Shown in pieces: positions 16,556 through 25,228 of a DNA stretch of 64,000 nucleotides. Made by a program: the position numbers and the translations under genes. Location of the stretch: positions 1-64,000 of the forward strand of contig NZ_AJXU01000021.1 in NCBI RefSeq assembly GCF_000264315.1, written 5' to 3'. The DNA is from Rhodanobacter fulvus Jip2 (GTDB lineage Bacteria > Pseudomonadota > Gammaproteobacteria > Xanthomonadales > Rhodanobacteraceae). A model generated the notes under the pieces. It saw only the letters and a program-made list of their open reading frames with translations. It was not told the origin of the DNA and did not search any database. The first letter of the stretch is position 1. Each line of letters opens with the position of its first letter.

Positions 16556-17857
16556 ATGTCGACACCCAGCAAGCTGGCCAGCGCCATTGCGCTGACTTTC
16601 GTCCTCGCTCCAAGTGCGACCATCGCCGGTCAGCTCGATTACAGCCTGTATGGTGGCGTCGCGCACAGCGACAACATCAACCTGACGGCGCATGACCCGA
16701 TCAGCCAGACCATGCTGATCCCCGGCGTCAATTTCACCTATAACCAACAGGGTGAGGATCTGCAGGCCAACGTCATCGGCGACGTTGAATACCGCGATTA
16801 TCTCGGCAACCGGTTCAAGGACCAGACCCAGGTCGAATTGGCCAGCCAGCTCAACTGGAGCGTATTACCTGACCGGCTGGATTTCGCGGTGCAGGACTAC
16901 GCCGGCATCCAGCCACTGGACACGCTGGCCAGCGATGCACCGGGCAACCAGCAGCAAACCAACGTGTTTGCCGTGGGCCCCATCTACCATTTCCGGCTGG
17001 GCAGCACGGTACGCGGCCAGGCCGAGTTGCGCTATATCGACAGCTATGCGGAGAAAACCCGGGAGTTCAATTCCCACCGTAATCAGGGCGCGCTGCGCTT
17101 CGCCAAGATTCTGGGGCCGACCAGTCAGCTCTCGCTCAACGCCACCGTGCAACAGGTCGATTTCTACAACAACAGCGATTCGAACTACGACCGCAACGAG
17201 TTGTACGTCCGTTACGTCAGTCAACTGACTTTTTTCGACATCGACGCGGCGCTGGGTGAATCGCAGATCAATTACGATCGCGCCGGCGCGCGCACACAAT
17301 CGAGTCCGTTGGCACGTGCCACGCTGAGCTGGCGCCCCACCGAAAGCAGCACCTTCTCGGCCAACGTAATCCGGCAATACTCCGATGCCGCGCAGGACAT
17401 GATGTTGATGCCGGGTCAGTCGCCACTCGCCAACACCACGGGCATCAGTACCGGCGACGCCGTGGTCAGCTCCGAGGTTTACCTGGAGCGCAGCGTGCGG
17501 CTGACCTATGCGCTGCGCACCGAGCGCCTGACGTTCTCGATCAGTCCGAGCTACCGCAAGCTCGGTTACGGCAACGACCCCACCTACGACCAGACCGGGC
17601 GCGGCGGCAATGTCGCCATCGACTACCGGTTGCGCCCAACCATGACCCTTTCGGCTTTCGCCAGTGGGGAGCAACTGAAATACCACACCCTTTCCCGACG
17701 CGACAAAACCGTCACCTACGGACTGGAACTGGCAGACCAATGGACCGAGCACTGGAGCTGGCGTGCAGCACTTACGCAGCAACGCCGCACGAGCAACGTG
17801 CCTGATCAGGGTTTCCACGAAACCCTGGCCTACGTTGGAATCGTTTTCAAACGATGA
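16556..17857 (+). CDS. Outer-membrane beta-barrel protein of the EPS locus
   Basis: A 433-residue outer-membrane protein. The signal peptide runs to about residue 24 (KLASAIALTFVLAPSATIAG) and is followed by amphipathic beta-strands throughout, ending in LAYVGIVFKR. Similar barrels accompany exosortase-A/PEP-CTERM-type EPS loci and may form the outer-membrane exit with the short export lipoprotein. The ATG at 16556 has AGGGAGGG about six bases upstream; the ATG at 16550 abuts that site and is less likely. The next gene overlaps its stop by four bases. Confidence 0.8.
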   Translation: MSTPSKLASAIALTFVLAPSATIAGQLDYSLYGGVAHSDNINLTAHDPISQTMLIPGVNFTYNQQGEDLQANVIGDVEYRDYLGNRFKDQTQVELASQLNWSVLPDRLDFAVQDYAGIQPLDTLASDAPGNQQQTNVFAVGPIYHFRLGSTVRGQAELRYIDSYAEKTREFNSHRNQGALRFAKILGPTSQLSLNATVQQVDFYNNSDSNYDRNELYVRYVSQLTFFDIDAALGESQINYDRAGARTQSSPLARATLSWRPTESSTFSANVIRQYSDAAQDMMLMPGQSPLANTTGISTGDAVVSSEVYLERSVRLTYALRTERLTFSISPSYRKLGYGNDPTYDQTGRGGNVAIDYRLRPTMTLSAFASGEQLKYHTLSRRDKTVTYGLELADQWTEHWSWRAALTQQRRTSNVPDQGFHETLAYVGIVFKR

Positions 17858-18639
17858 TTGCGCGGCACGATGCCGAGCGCCCCCTCTTTTTCGGGGCGGA
17901 CCAGGGCTTGTTCGGCATCTATCATCCGCCCGCCGTGCCTGCCACGCAGGCCGTCCTGCTGTGTCCGCCACTGGGGCAGGATCACATCCGCAGCCACCGG
18001 CTCTATCGCCAGTTGGCCACGGCGCTGGCCGCCGCGGGCGTGCCGGCGCTGCGTTTTGATTTCCATGGCAGCGGGGATTCGGCCGGCGACAGCACGGACA
18101 TCCGCTGGAATCGCTGCCTCGCGGACACCACCGCTGCCGCCGCCGAACTGCGACAACTCAGTGGCTGCGAGCACATCGCGCTTTTTGGCGCGCGCCTCGG
18201 CGGAAGCATCGCCCTCGCCGCCGCCGCGAACGTGAAGCCCGATCGGATAGTCGCCTGGGACCCGGTGCTGAACGGGCCCGACTACGTGGCCCGGCTCGAT
18301 GCGTTGCAAGACAGCTTGCGCATCGATACCCGACGTTTCAACCAGGCCAGGACGGCAGAGGTGGCCGCCGGGCAGTGGCAGGGTTTCACAGTCGATGCCC
18401 GCCTTCGCCAGCAACTTGCGGAACTTCGTTTGGAACCGCCTGCCGTACAAGTGCGCCTGATCGAATCCGCGCTTCCGGTAACGACGTCGGCGGATCGGCA
18501 AAGGTTCATCGCCACCGGCGCGACCGTCACGACCCTGTCCTCATCCACACCCTGGGAGGAGCTGGAGCGGCTGGAGATGGCGATCATCTCGCATGAACTC
18601 GTTCAGTCCGCCAGCGGGCTTTTGCGGGAGCCGACATGA
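17854..18639 (+). CDS. Alpha/beta hydrolase, exosortase-A-associated hydrolase 2-like
   Basis: A 261-residue alpha/beta-hydrolase-fold protein without a signal peptide. AVLLCPPLGQDHIRSHRLYR, LRFDFHGSGDS and the nucleophile elbow FGARLGGS (residues 111-118) align with hydrolases found beside EPS genes in exosortase-A systems. The elbow position normally held by Ser carries Arg114, so ordinary esterase chemistry is doubtful; I recall similar Arg elbows in this family but cannot check. It overlaps both neighbours by ATGA. It may act in release or transfer of a carrier-bound acyl group (inference). Confidence 0.75.
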   Translation: MIARHDAERPLFFGADQGLFGIYHPPAVPATQAVLLCPPLGQDHIRSHRLYRQLATALAAAGVPALRFDFHGSGDSAGDSTDIRWNRCLADTTAAAAELRQLSGCEHIALFGARLGGSIALAAAANVKPDRIVAWDPVLNGPDYVARLDALQDSLRIDTRRFNQARTAEVAAGQWQGFTVDARLRQQLAELRLEPPAVQVRLIESALPVTTSADRQRFIATGATVTTLSSSTPWEELERLEMAIISHELVQSASGLLREPT

Positions 18640-19460
18640 CCGAGCAGGCTTTCCGTTTCGGACGCGCGGGACATCTGGTCGGCATTGCCGGATTGCCGTC
18701 GGTGGTATCGGCGCAAACCGGCATCATCCTGCTCAATGCCGGCCTGGTGCACCGTATCGGTCCCTTCCGGTTGCATGTCGCCATTGCGCGTCGACTGAGC
18801 GCTCGTGGCTACCCCACGCTGCGCTTCGACCTTTCCACGCTCGGCGACAGTGCCGCCAGCGACGAATCCCTGCCCCGCGCACAACAGGTCCGCGCCGATG
18901 TGGCCGATGCCATGGACCTCCTGGGCAAACAGGCAGGTTGCACCCGGTTCGTGCTGATCGGGTTGTGCTCCGGTGCGGAGAACGCCCATCTGGTGGCATG
19001 CAGCGACCCTCGCGTTGCCGGCGCCATCTTCCTCGATGGCTTTGCCTACCGGACGCCGGGTTTTCTGTTGCGGCACTACCTGCCCAAGCTGGCGAATCCC
19101 GTCCGCATCTGGCGCTTCGTACACCGCCGGCTGCGGCCCTCCAGGCAGGTTGCCGCACCGGATTTCGGCGTGGTCGCACCACCGCTGGGACAGGTCCGGG
19201 GGGAGCTTGCCGAGATGCTGCAGCGCGGGCTCAAGCTGTGCTTTGTCTACAGCGGCGGCACCAGCGAGTATTTCAACCATCGCCGCCAGTTCCGGGAATG
19301 CTACGGTGCCGTGGCGAACCATCCGGGAACCACCCTCGAATATTTCAAGGCGGCCGATCACACCTACATTCTTGAAGGTGACCGGCAACAGTTGGTCGAT
19401 ACCATCGAACGCTGGCTGCTCCTCAACCTCCCGCAGGTCACCGCGGGCGGCAGTGCGTAA
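18636..19460 (+). CDS. Alpha/beta hydrolase, exosortase-A-associated hydrolase 1-like
   Basis: A 274-residue cytosolic alpha/beta-hydrolase-fold protein. LLNAGLVHRIGPFRLHV, LRFDLSTLGDS and the elbow IGLCSGAENA place Cys111 at the usual nucleophile site (G-x-C-x-G), with a candidate catalytic His in KAADHTY. The pairing of one such protein with the preceding hydrolase is a hallmark of exosortase-A EPS loci. A thioesterase-like use of Cys111 on a carrier protein is possible but unproven. It is coupled to the upstream gene by an ATGA overlap. Confidence 0.75.
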   Translation: MTEQAFRFGRAGHLVGIAGLPSVVSAQTGIILLNAGLVHRIGPFRLHVAIARRLSARGYPTLRFDLSTLGDSAASDESLPRAQQVRADVADAMDLLGKQAGCTRFVLIGLCSGAENAHLVACSDPRVAGAIFLDGFAYRTPGFLLRHYLPKLANPVRIWRFVHRRLRPSRQVAAPDFGVVAPPLGQVRGELAEMLQRGLKLCFVYSGGTSEYFNHRRQFRECYGAVANHPGTTLEYFKAADHTYILEGDRQQLVDTIERWLLLNLPQVTAGGSA

Positions 19461-19543
19461 CCGGCGATCACCACGCATGTTCTGACTGCGGCAGGGATGC
19501 CGCAGTAGCGAAAAGCCCCATTCCCCAGACCGGTTGGATCCTC

Positions 19544-21283
19544 ATGTTCCGCACTCTGTCATACGGTTCGACCCGCTGGGTACCAGCCCTGCTCACTCTT
19601 GTCGCGTGGATGTTCGCCAGTTGCCTCCACGCCACCCAGGTCGCGACCCCAGGCAGCAGCGCGCCGGCCATCGCATCCAGCGCGGCCGATCGCAGCGTGG
19701 TGCAACTGGGGCAAGTGGCCGTAAGCGCCATCGCCGAAGCGGATTCACGCTGGCAGACGATCACGTTGCATCGCCATGGTGCCGAGGGCAACGCCGTCGC
19801 GGTCACCCTGGGCATCCCGTTTCCGCCGCACATGCTGCGCGACGCCAGGCGCGTGCTTATCCTCGATGAAGAAGGCCAGACGATTCCCGCGCACGTCGAA
19901 CCTACGCTGCACTGGTACATCAACGGCGGCGGCATCCGCTCCGTGAAGGTGCAGTTCCGGACCACACTGGACGGCAACACCCGCACGCTCCACTTCGCCG
20001 TGGGCGATCCCGACGGAAAAACGGCCGACGGCTGGGCGTACACCGACGGCTTGATCAAGGACGCGGACGGTGTGCTGGTGCCTGCCGTGCTTGCCACGCT
20101 GAGCCCCGAGTGGATGTCGACCTCGCTGATCGCCGGACCACAGCGTCCCGCCGTGCCCAAATCCGCCTACGATCGCTACTTTGCCACCCAGTTCCGCTGG
20201 GCCGAGGCGCTGCCCCGCGAGAACGGTGCCGCATGGCTGTTCGATCGCCCCACCACGTTGTTCCAGCAATACGTCCGCACCGGCCGCGTGGATTATCTGG
20301 CCGCGGCCACACAAAGCTATCGTTTCTACATGGAGCACATCCGGCGTCACGGCGCGCCCGGCTGGCCGCTGTGCGGCGGTGGCTGGAGCCTGGGCGAGGT
20401 CAATGTCTGCGACCCCAAGTACGTCTATATCGAACCGATCCTGCTTGCGCTCGGGCTCACGGGCGACGACAGCGAACACGACGCGGACCTGATCCAGCGC
20501 ATGATGGGTGCATGGGATACCGGCGGCTGGAGCATACCCGTCGGCCCCTACCTCAAGCCGGACCAGTTGTTCACCGAACGCCAGGCCGGGCTCGGCCTGA
20601 TCGCCGCGGTCAGCGCGTACGAAATCACTGGCGAGAAACGCTATCTCGACGGCATCAAGAACCGCCTGGGCTGGCTCTACCAGCACCAGCAACACAACCT
20701 CGATGGCCTCGGCGTTGACGGCTCCTGGCGCAACAGCTGGCAGGTGCATGAAGGTAACGACCACGACCCCGCCACCGACATCCGCGGCTCATCACCCTGG
20801 ATGACCGAGAACATCATCGACGGCCTGTGGCACGCCTGGCTCGCCACCGGCGACAAGCGCATTCCGGTGATGATCACCGCCTTTGGCCGCTACATGGAGC
20901 GCTACGGCTGGATTGACCCGAAAGTGATGAAGGAAGCCGGCGTCGACTGGCGCAACCCCTGCAGCGGGCCGAACGGACAGATCAGCTGGTACTGGTCGTC
21001 TGCCCACGCCACAACGCAACAGTTGATCGCCGTGCAGAGTTCCGAAGGCTGGTACAGCGACTCGCACAACGTGGAAATGACCTTGCCGGTAGCTGCCGCC
21101 CGCTATTTCGAGACCGATCCCGAGCAGCAGAAGGCGCTCGATCGGCGACTGAAACTGCTGTCCAGTTCATACAACCTCGACTGCGCCGACGGGCGCGCCA
21201 CGCCGCGGCGCTTCAATTGGAACAACCGCGGCGTGGGCGTGGTGCAATGGTTCATGGAGCAGTTCGGATCAGGCGCGGACTGA
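19544..21283 (+). CDS. Secreted helical-barrel-like protein, possible EPS lyase or hydrolase
   Basis: A 579-residue exported protein. The signal peptide region is WVPALLTLVAWMFASCLHA. An N-terminal beta region (NAVAVTLGIPFPPHMLRDA, then LHWYINGGGIRSVKVQF) resembles the front domain of exo-acting polysaccharide lyases. The rest is helical with repeats typical of (alpha/alpha) barrels (FYMEHIRRHG, YLDGIKNRLGWLYQHQ, GLWHAWLATGD). I cannot name the family. Placement among export genes suggests trimming or modifying the polymer in the periplasm. Catalytic residues are not assigned. Confidence 0.6.
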   Translation: MFRTLSYGSTRWVPALLTLVAWMFASCLHATQVATPGSSAPAIASSAADRSVVQLGQVAVSAIAEADSRWQTITLHRHGAEGNAVAVTLGIPFPPHMLRDARRVLILDEEGQTIPAHVEPTLHWYINGGGIRSVKVQFRTTLDGNTRTLHFAVGDPDGKTADGWAYTDGLIKDADGVLVPAVLATLSPEWMSTSLIAGPQRPAVPKSAYDRYFATQFRWAEALPRENGAAWLFDRPTTLFQQYVRTGRVDYLAAATQSYRFYMEHIRRHGAPGWPLCGGGWSLGEVNVCDPKYVYIEPILLALGLTGDDSEHDADLIQRMMGAWDTGGWSIPVGPYLKPDQLFTERQAGLGLIAAVSAYEITGEKRYLDGIKNRLGWLYQHQQHNLDGLGVDGSWRNSWQVHEGNDHDPATDIRGSSPWMTENIIDGLWHAWLATGDKRIPVMITAFGRYMERYGWIDPKVMKEAGVDWRNPCSGPNGQISWYWSSAHATTQQLIAVQSSEGWYSDSHNVEMTLPVAAARYFETDPEQQKALDRRLKLLSSSYNLDCADGRATPRRFNWNNRGVGVVQWFMEQFGSGAD

Positions 21284-21337
21284 GTTTTTCACAAACCGAC
21301 AACCGGCGAGAAAGCCGCAACCTTTGCAGAGGCTCGC

Positions 21338-22438
21338 ATGAGTCAGCCGAACATCGATGACGGTCGCCGATTCGCCGGTGCAGCCCCTTCGGCCTATACG
21401 CAAATCGATGCCAACATCGAGCAGGACCGTGCGACAGCGGCAGGCGTCTGGGATGGCATTCTGGGCTGGACGGGGCGCTTTCCCGAGATGTACGACGCCT
21501 TTTACCGCGACTGTCCTGGCGGTCGGCCCGTGCTGAAGTTCTTGCGCCACGAACCGAGTCAGACGATTGTCGGTACCGGGGGGGTGGGACCGCGCCGCGT
21601 ATTGTGGCGCGATCTGGAGATCCGCGCGGGCGTGCTGGCTCATTTTTGCGTTACGCCGACACACCGCTCGGTGAAGCCTGCCATCTTCATGCTTCGGTCG
21701 ATGGTGGAGGCCGCGAGGGGCCGGTTCGATGTGTTGTATGGATTTCCAAGACCCAAGGCCGCGGCGATCTGCAAGCTCGCCGGTTACAAAGTAGGCGGGG
21801 AACTGATCCGGCGCGTGAAAATACTGCGCCATGAAAATTACGCTGCACGCTTCCTGCCACGCCCACTCGCCATCCTCGTCGGGCGGCTGATCGACTTGGT
21901 CTTTCGCATCAGCGACATCGCCCGCCACCCCACTGGGCGCGCCACGCCATTCGCCGAATGGACAGACGCCGTCGACCCGCGCATGGGTGAACTTTGGGAG
22001 AAAACGGACCACGGAGACGGCTGGACCGCGGTCCGCGACACCGAAACGCTGCGCTGGCGTTTCGACCGCCTGCTTTCTACCAGGCGTTGCTATCTCTTGC
22101 TCGGCGATGCTCCCGGGGGCCCGCTTTCAGCCTGGTTTGCGTGCGACACCCATCCACGCGATGCGAGCATTCTCACCATCAACGACTTCTGGTCCAAGGA
22201 TGGCCTGAATGCCATCGATCCCAGCGCGGTAAGGACCCTGTGCCGCGCCGCGCGTGACGAAGGTTTCCATGCACTGGAGCTGCGGTTCACCGGTTCGGAA
22301 CAGGCCCACGCAAGCTGGGCCAACGAGGGATTCACCGAACGCGGAAGACAGCCGCTGTACGTACTTTGGCTCAACCCCGACTTGGCCGGCGAGCTCGCGG
22401 GCAAGATGCACATCACCGACATCGACAACGACGGGTAG
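21338..22438 (+). CDS. GNAT-like acyltransferase, paralogue A
   Basis: A 366-residue protein with GNAT-like segments: VGTGGVGPRRVLWRDLEIRA (acetyl-CoA-fold strand region), FCVTPTHRSVKPAIFML and LYGFPRPKAAAICKLAGYKV, followed by a second half ending in a GNAT-like ANEGFTERGRQPLY. It is clearly paralogous to the protein at 59,520 (shared VKLLRH/LKFLRH, VDPRM.ELW...HGDG, LRWRFD, DFWS). No signal peptide. It may acylate a sugar or an aminoacyl group on the EPS precursor. It is the last gene of the plus-strand arm and converges on the minus-strand operon with a 32-base gap. Confidence 0.65.
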   Translation: MSQPNIDDGRRFAGAAPSAYTQIDANIEQDRATAAGVWDGILGWTGRFPEMYDAFYRDCPGGRPVLKFLRHEPSQTIVGTGGVGPRRVLWRDLEIRAGVLAHFCVTPTHRSVKPAIFMLRSMVEAARGRFDVLYGFPRPKAAAICKLAGYKVGGELIRRVKILRHENYAARFLPRPLAILVGRLIDLVFRISDIARHPTGRATPFAEWTDAVDPRMGELWEKTDHGDGWTAVRDTETLRWRFDRLLSTRRCYLLLGDAPGGPLSAWFACDTHPRDASILTINDFWSKDGLNAIDPSAVRTLCRAARDEGFHALELRFTGSEQAHASWANEGFTERGRQPLYVLWLNPDLAGELAGKMHITDIDNDG

Positions 22439-22470
22439 CCCCTCGGGCGGAGCCGCTCCATGGGTGCTCT

Positions 22471-23271
22471 TCAAATTCCAGCAGATGGCCGCGGCCTCTC
22501 CAGCCGGCTACGCCGCACCCAGCGATACAGCGGCCGCGCCCAGCGCTTGAGAGGTTTCTTCAGGTTCCACGCCAGCCACTGACGCTGGCGCGCCATGCCG
22601 CTGCCCAGCGCCAGCTCCAGCGCACGCTGCGCGGGCATGCCGCGCCAAAGCGTGTAGCGGCCAAGGACTAGACATCCATCGACGATATGAGTGCCCACCG
22701 TGGGCTCCGACGTGAACAGGTAGCGGATGCCGGCCGCCGCTGCCGCCTGTGCCACCTGCCGCGAGTAGAACCCGCCCGGCACCGATGCCACGGTTACCGG
22801 CGCGCCCAGCAATCCGGACAGGATGTCGACGCTCTGCTGCCACTCGTGCTCGAGTTCGGCCATCGAGAGGCGGGAAATTTCCGCCGGGTGCGTGTGCGAA
22901 TGACTTCCCACCACATGACCGGCGGCGTGCAGCGCCACCACATCCTCGGCGCTGACAAACCCTTGCTGGCCAATCTGCGCCGTGGTGACGAGGAAGTGTC
23001 CGACCATGCCCCGCCTGGTCAATGCCGCCGCCACGGCGACGGCACTCGCACCGCCATCATCGAAGGTGAGCAGGCCGTTGCCCGTTGCCGCAGCAGACGA
23101 TGCCCCGGTGACCGCCGCAAAGCGCGGACCACGTGCAGCCAGCACCCCCAGATGCGCGTCGAACTCGGCCACGTCGAGCTTGTAGTGGCCCGCCGCGCCA
23201 CCCGGAAAACCGCTGGCGTCAGCCTGCCCCGGCTCGACCACGTCGTGGTACATCAGCGAAGGAATCTTCAT
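22471..23271 (-). CDS. Polysaccharide deacetylase (NodB fold), copy 1
   Basis: Carbohydrate esterase 4-like protein of 266 residues, expected to remove N-acetyl or O-acetyl groups from a polysaccharide or its intermediate. The N-terminus PSLMYHDVVEPG, the metal and base motif LLTFDDGGAS (near residue 69) and SHSHTHPAEIS supply the Asp and His residues. No signal peptide is visible, so it may act on cytosolic intermediates. It is the last gene of the roughly 30-kb minus-strand run and overlaps the formyltransferase gene by ATGA. Confidence 0.85.
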   Translation of the reverse strand: MKIPSLMYHDVVEPGQADASGFPGGAAGHYKLDVAEFDAHLGVLAARGPRFAAVTGASSAAATGNGLLTFDDGGASAVAVAAALTRRGMVGHFLVTTAQIGQQGFVSAEDVVALHAAGHVVGSHSHTHPAEISRLSMAELEHEWQQSVDILSGLLGAPVTVASVPGGFYSRQVAQAAAAAGIRYLFTSEPTVGTHIVDGCLVLGRYTLWRGMPAQRALELALGSGMARQRQWLAWNLKKPLKRWARPLYRWVRRSRLERPRPSAGI

Positions 23272-24065
23272 CGTGCAGTCGCCTTGGCCACGGCACGGCG
23301 CCAACCCAGGTAACGAGTCAACCACGGCTGCCCCCAGTTGGCGCTGGCCCTGCCATGCGTATCGATCGGTTGCGCCGTACCGGCGGCGATCTGGCCGAAG
23401 CGGTCGGCCAGTGCGTCGAGGTTTTCCGACACCACGCGATACTGGATCACGTTGTACGACTCGCGCTTTTCATCGAAGGGATAGCTGTAGTGGCCGTAGA
23501 CCGGACCGGTGTCGACACCCGCATCGACCTTCAGCAAGGTCATCCCAACCCGGGTCAGGTCGCGCTCCGCCAGTGCCCAGAAGCAGCCGTGGGCATTGCG
23601 GTATTCCGGACAGATGCCGGGATGCAACACGAAACAGCCCAGCCGAGGCAGGTTGATCAGTTTCTTCTTCAGCAACTGCTTGCAGCGGGCCAGCATCAGA
23701 TCCGGCGCGATGCCGCGCAAAAACTCCAGTACCTCGGCATCGTTGACGCTGGCAGCCACGATCTGCGGCACCACCGGCGGAGCCCCGTAACGACGGCGCA
23801 TGTCCGCCAGCGCCTGGCGTGTCCAGGCATGATCGCGCGCTGCGATCGCCAGGCGCTGATAGATGCGCATCGCCACCACATCCAGAAAGCGCAGCACGCC
23901 GACACGGCGCAACTCGCGCCGGAACCGCGCACGCTTCTGCGCCGCCGTCTCATCGAGCAGCACGATGCCCGCCAGCTCGGTGAAGGACCCCAGCCAGGCG
24001 GCCAGGCCCTCACGGTCGAAGTCGTCGCCGGCATGACAGATCAGCACGCTGCGCATGGGCTTCAT
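23268..24065 (-). CDS. Formyltransferase-family protein
   Basis: A 265-residue relative of methionyl-tRNA and sugar N-formyltransferases. The signature CFVLHPGICPEYRNAHGCFWAL contains the N/H...HPG core (parts cited), followed by VGMTLLKVDAGVDTGPV, the catalytic-Asp region that binds N10-formyl-tetrahydrofolate enzymes' substrates. The usual Asn is less obvious, and an N-terminal segment (CHAGDDFDREGLAAWL) is not typical of Fmt. It probably formylates an amino sugar of the EPS. It overlaps genes on both sides by four bases. Confidence 0.75.
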   Translation of the reverse strand: MKPMRSVLICHAGDDFDREGLAAWLGSFTELAGIVLLDETAAQKRARFRRELRRVGVLRFLDVVAMRIYQRLAIAARDHAWTRQALADMRRRYGAPPVVPQIVAASVNDAEVLEFLRGIAPDLMLARCKQLLKKKLINLPRLGCFVLHPGICPEYRNAHGCFWALAERDLTRVGMTLLKVDAGVDTGPVYGHYSYPFDEKRESYNVIQYRVVSENLDALADRFGQIAAGTAQPIDTHGRASANWGQPWLTRYLGWRRAVAKATAR

Positions 24066-25228
24066 CGCGCAGCGTGCGGCGGAGGCGGCAGTTCGAAATC
24101 GCGCCAGTCGTTCGGATTGCCGCTCTTGCCCGCCTCCGCCGCCTTGATGATGTTGTACATCTCGCGCGCGGTCACGTAGTGCAGCACGTGGCGGCTGCCG
24201 TCGTTGTACGCCGTTTCCAGATGGCGATGCATGGTGTGTGCAGCCTCGCCCAGCAAGGTATCCATGTCGCGCTCTTGCGTGCCATGCGTGTGCACCTTGA
24301 TGAAGATCCACTCCGGCCGGCCTTCGACGTGGATGCCGGTGCGCACCCAGTCGTCCACGCGCGCCGGCGTGGGCGGACAGGCACGGCGCACGTCCGAGGC
24401 CTCGATGCGGGGAATCAGGCCGAACCGCCGCTCACGCCAGTTCAGGCCCAGCGGCCCCTGCACGATCATCAAGTCACCGCTGGGCTTGCCACCCACCCGC
24501 ACCAACTCGCCGGTGTTGTGCGATTTCGGGCGCAGCGGATCGTCGGTGGCGTAGTAGATCGCGTTGATCATCCGCGTCTGCGTATCGCTCGGTGCCGACG
24601 GCAGGGTGAAATCGGCATAGCAGCCCAGCTCACGCAGCAGGGTCAATTCGTTGTTGATGCCGCACCAGCGGCCGTCGGCGCGCGAGTTGTCCAGGCTCCA
24701 GTTGCCGTGGATAAAACCGAAGCGCAACTGTCCGGTGCGCGGATCGCGCGGCAACGCGCCATGGCGCTCGTGCAGCAGCTTGTTGAAGCGGTCGATGGTC
24801 GCGTTGAAGTTTTCGGCGGTATCGTTGTCGTGATGCAGGTGGATCTCGATCTCGCCAAAGCCGTCGGCGCACAGGCTGGCGAGCTTGTCGAGATGTTCCT
24901 CGACGTACTCTTCCTCGGGATAGAAGAAGCTGTGTTGCGGCGGGCGGCCATCCGCATCGCGATGCGCGCCGGCCAGCGCGCGATAGTCGCGGCACCAGCG
25001 ATCCACCCGCGCGCGCTGGGTGGCCATGTCGACCCGGCCCCAGTTCGGCTCGAAGTGGTCGACGAAACAGAACATCACGTGGACCGGCCCATCGACCGGC
25101 GGTGGTCGCTTCCGGCGCAGGTAACTGCCCAGCCATATCTGCATGTTGCGGGCGCGGATCGCCCAGCTCAGCAACGCCGCCGCCCCGATCAGCAGCAGTA
25201 CGAAAAGCGTCAACACGACAGTCCACAT
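24062..25228 (-). CDS. Membrane-anchored deacetylase-like protein of EPS loci
   Basis: A 388-residue protein with one N-terminal membrane helix (MWTVVLTLFVLLLIGAAALL) and then a large domain rich in conserved His and Asp: FCFVDHFEPNW, EIHLHHDNDTAENF and FGFIHGNWSLDNS. This pattern resembles divergent polysaccharide deacetylases that sit in EPS loci, but it is not a canonical NodB domain. A strong ribosome-binding site (GGAGGT, nine bases before the ATG) makes the start secure. The ATG shares one base with the upstream glycosyltransferase stop (TGATG). The enzymatic role is inference. Confidence 0.6.
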   Translation of the reverse strand: MWTVVLTLFVLLLIGAAALLSWAIRARNMQIWLGSYLRRKRPPPVDGPVHVMFCFVDHFEPNWGRVDMATQRARVDRWCRDYRALAGAHRDADGRPPQHSFFYPEEEYVEEHLDKLASLCADGFGEIEIHLHHDNDTAENFNATIDRFNKLLHERHGALPRDPRTGQLRFGFIHGNWSLDNSRADGRWCGINNELTLLRELGCYADFTLPSAPSDTQTRMINAIYYATDDPLRPKSHNTGELVRVGGKPSGDLMIVQGPLGLNWRERRFGLIPRIEASDVRRACPPTPARVDDWVRTGIHVEGRPEWIFIKVHTHGTQERDMDTLLGEAAHTMHRHLETAYNDGSRHVLHYVTAREMYNIIKAAEAGKSGNPNDWRDFELPPPPHAAR

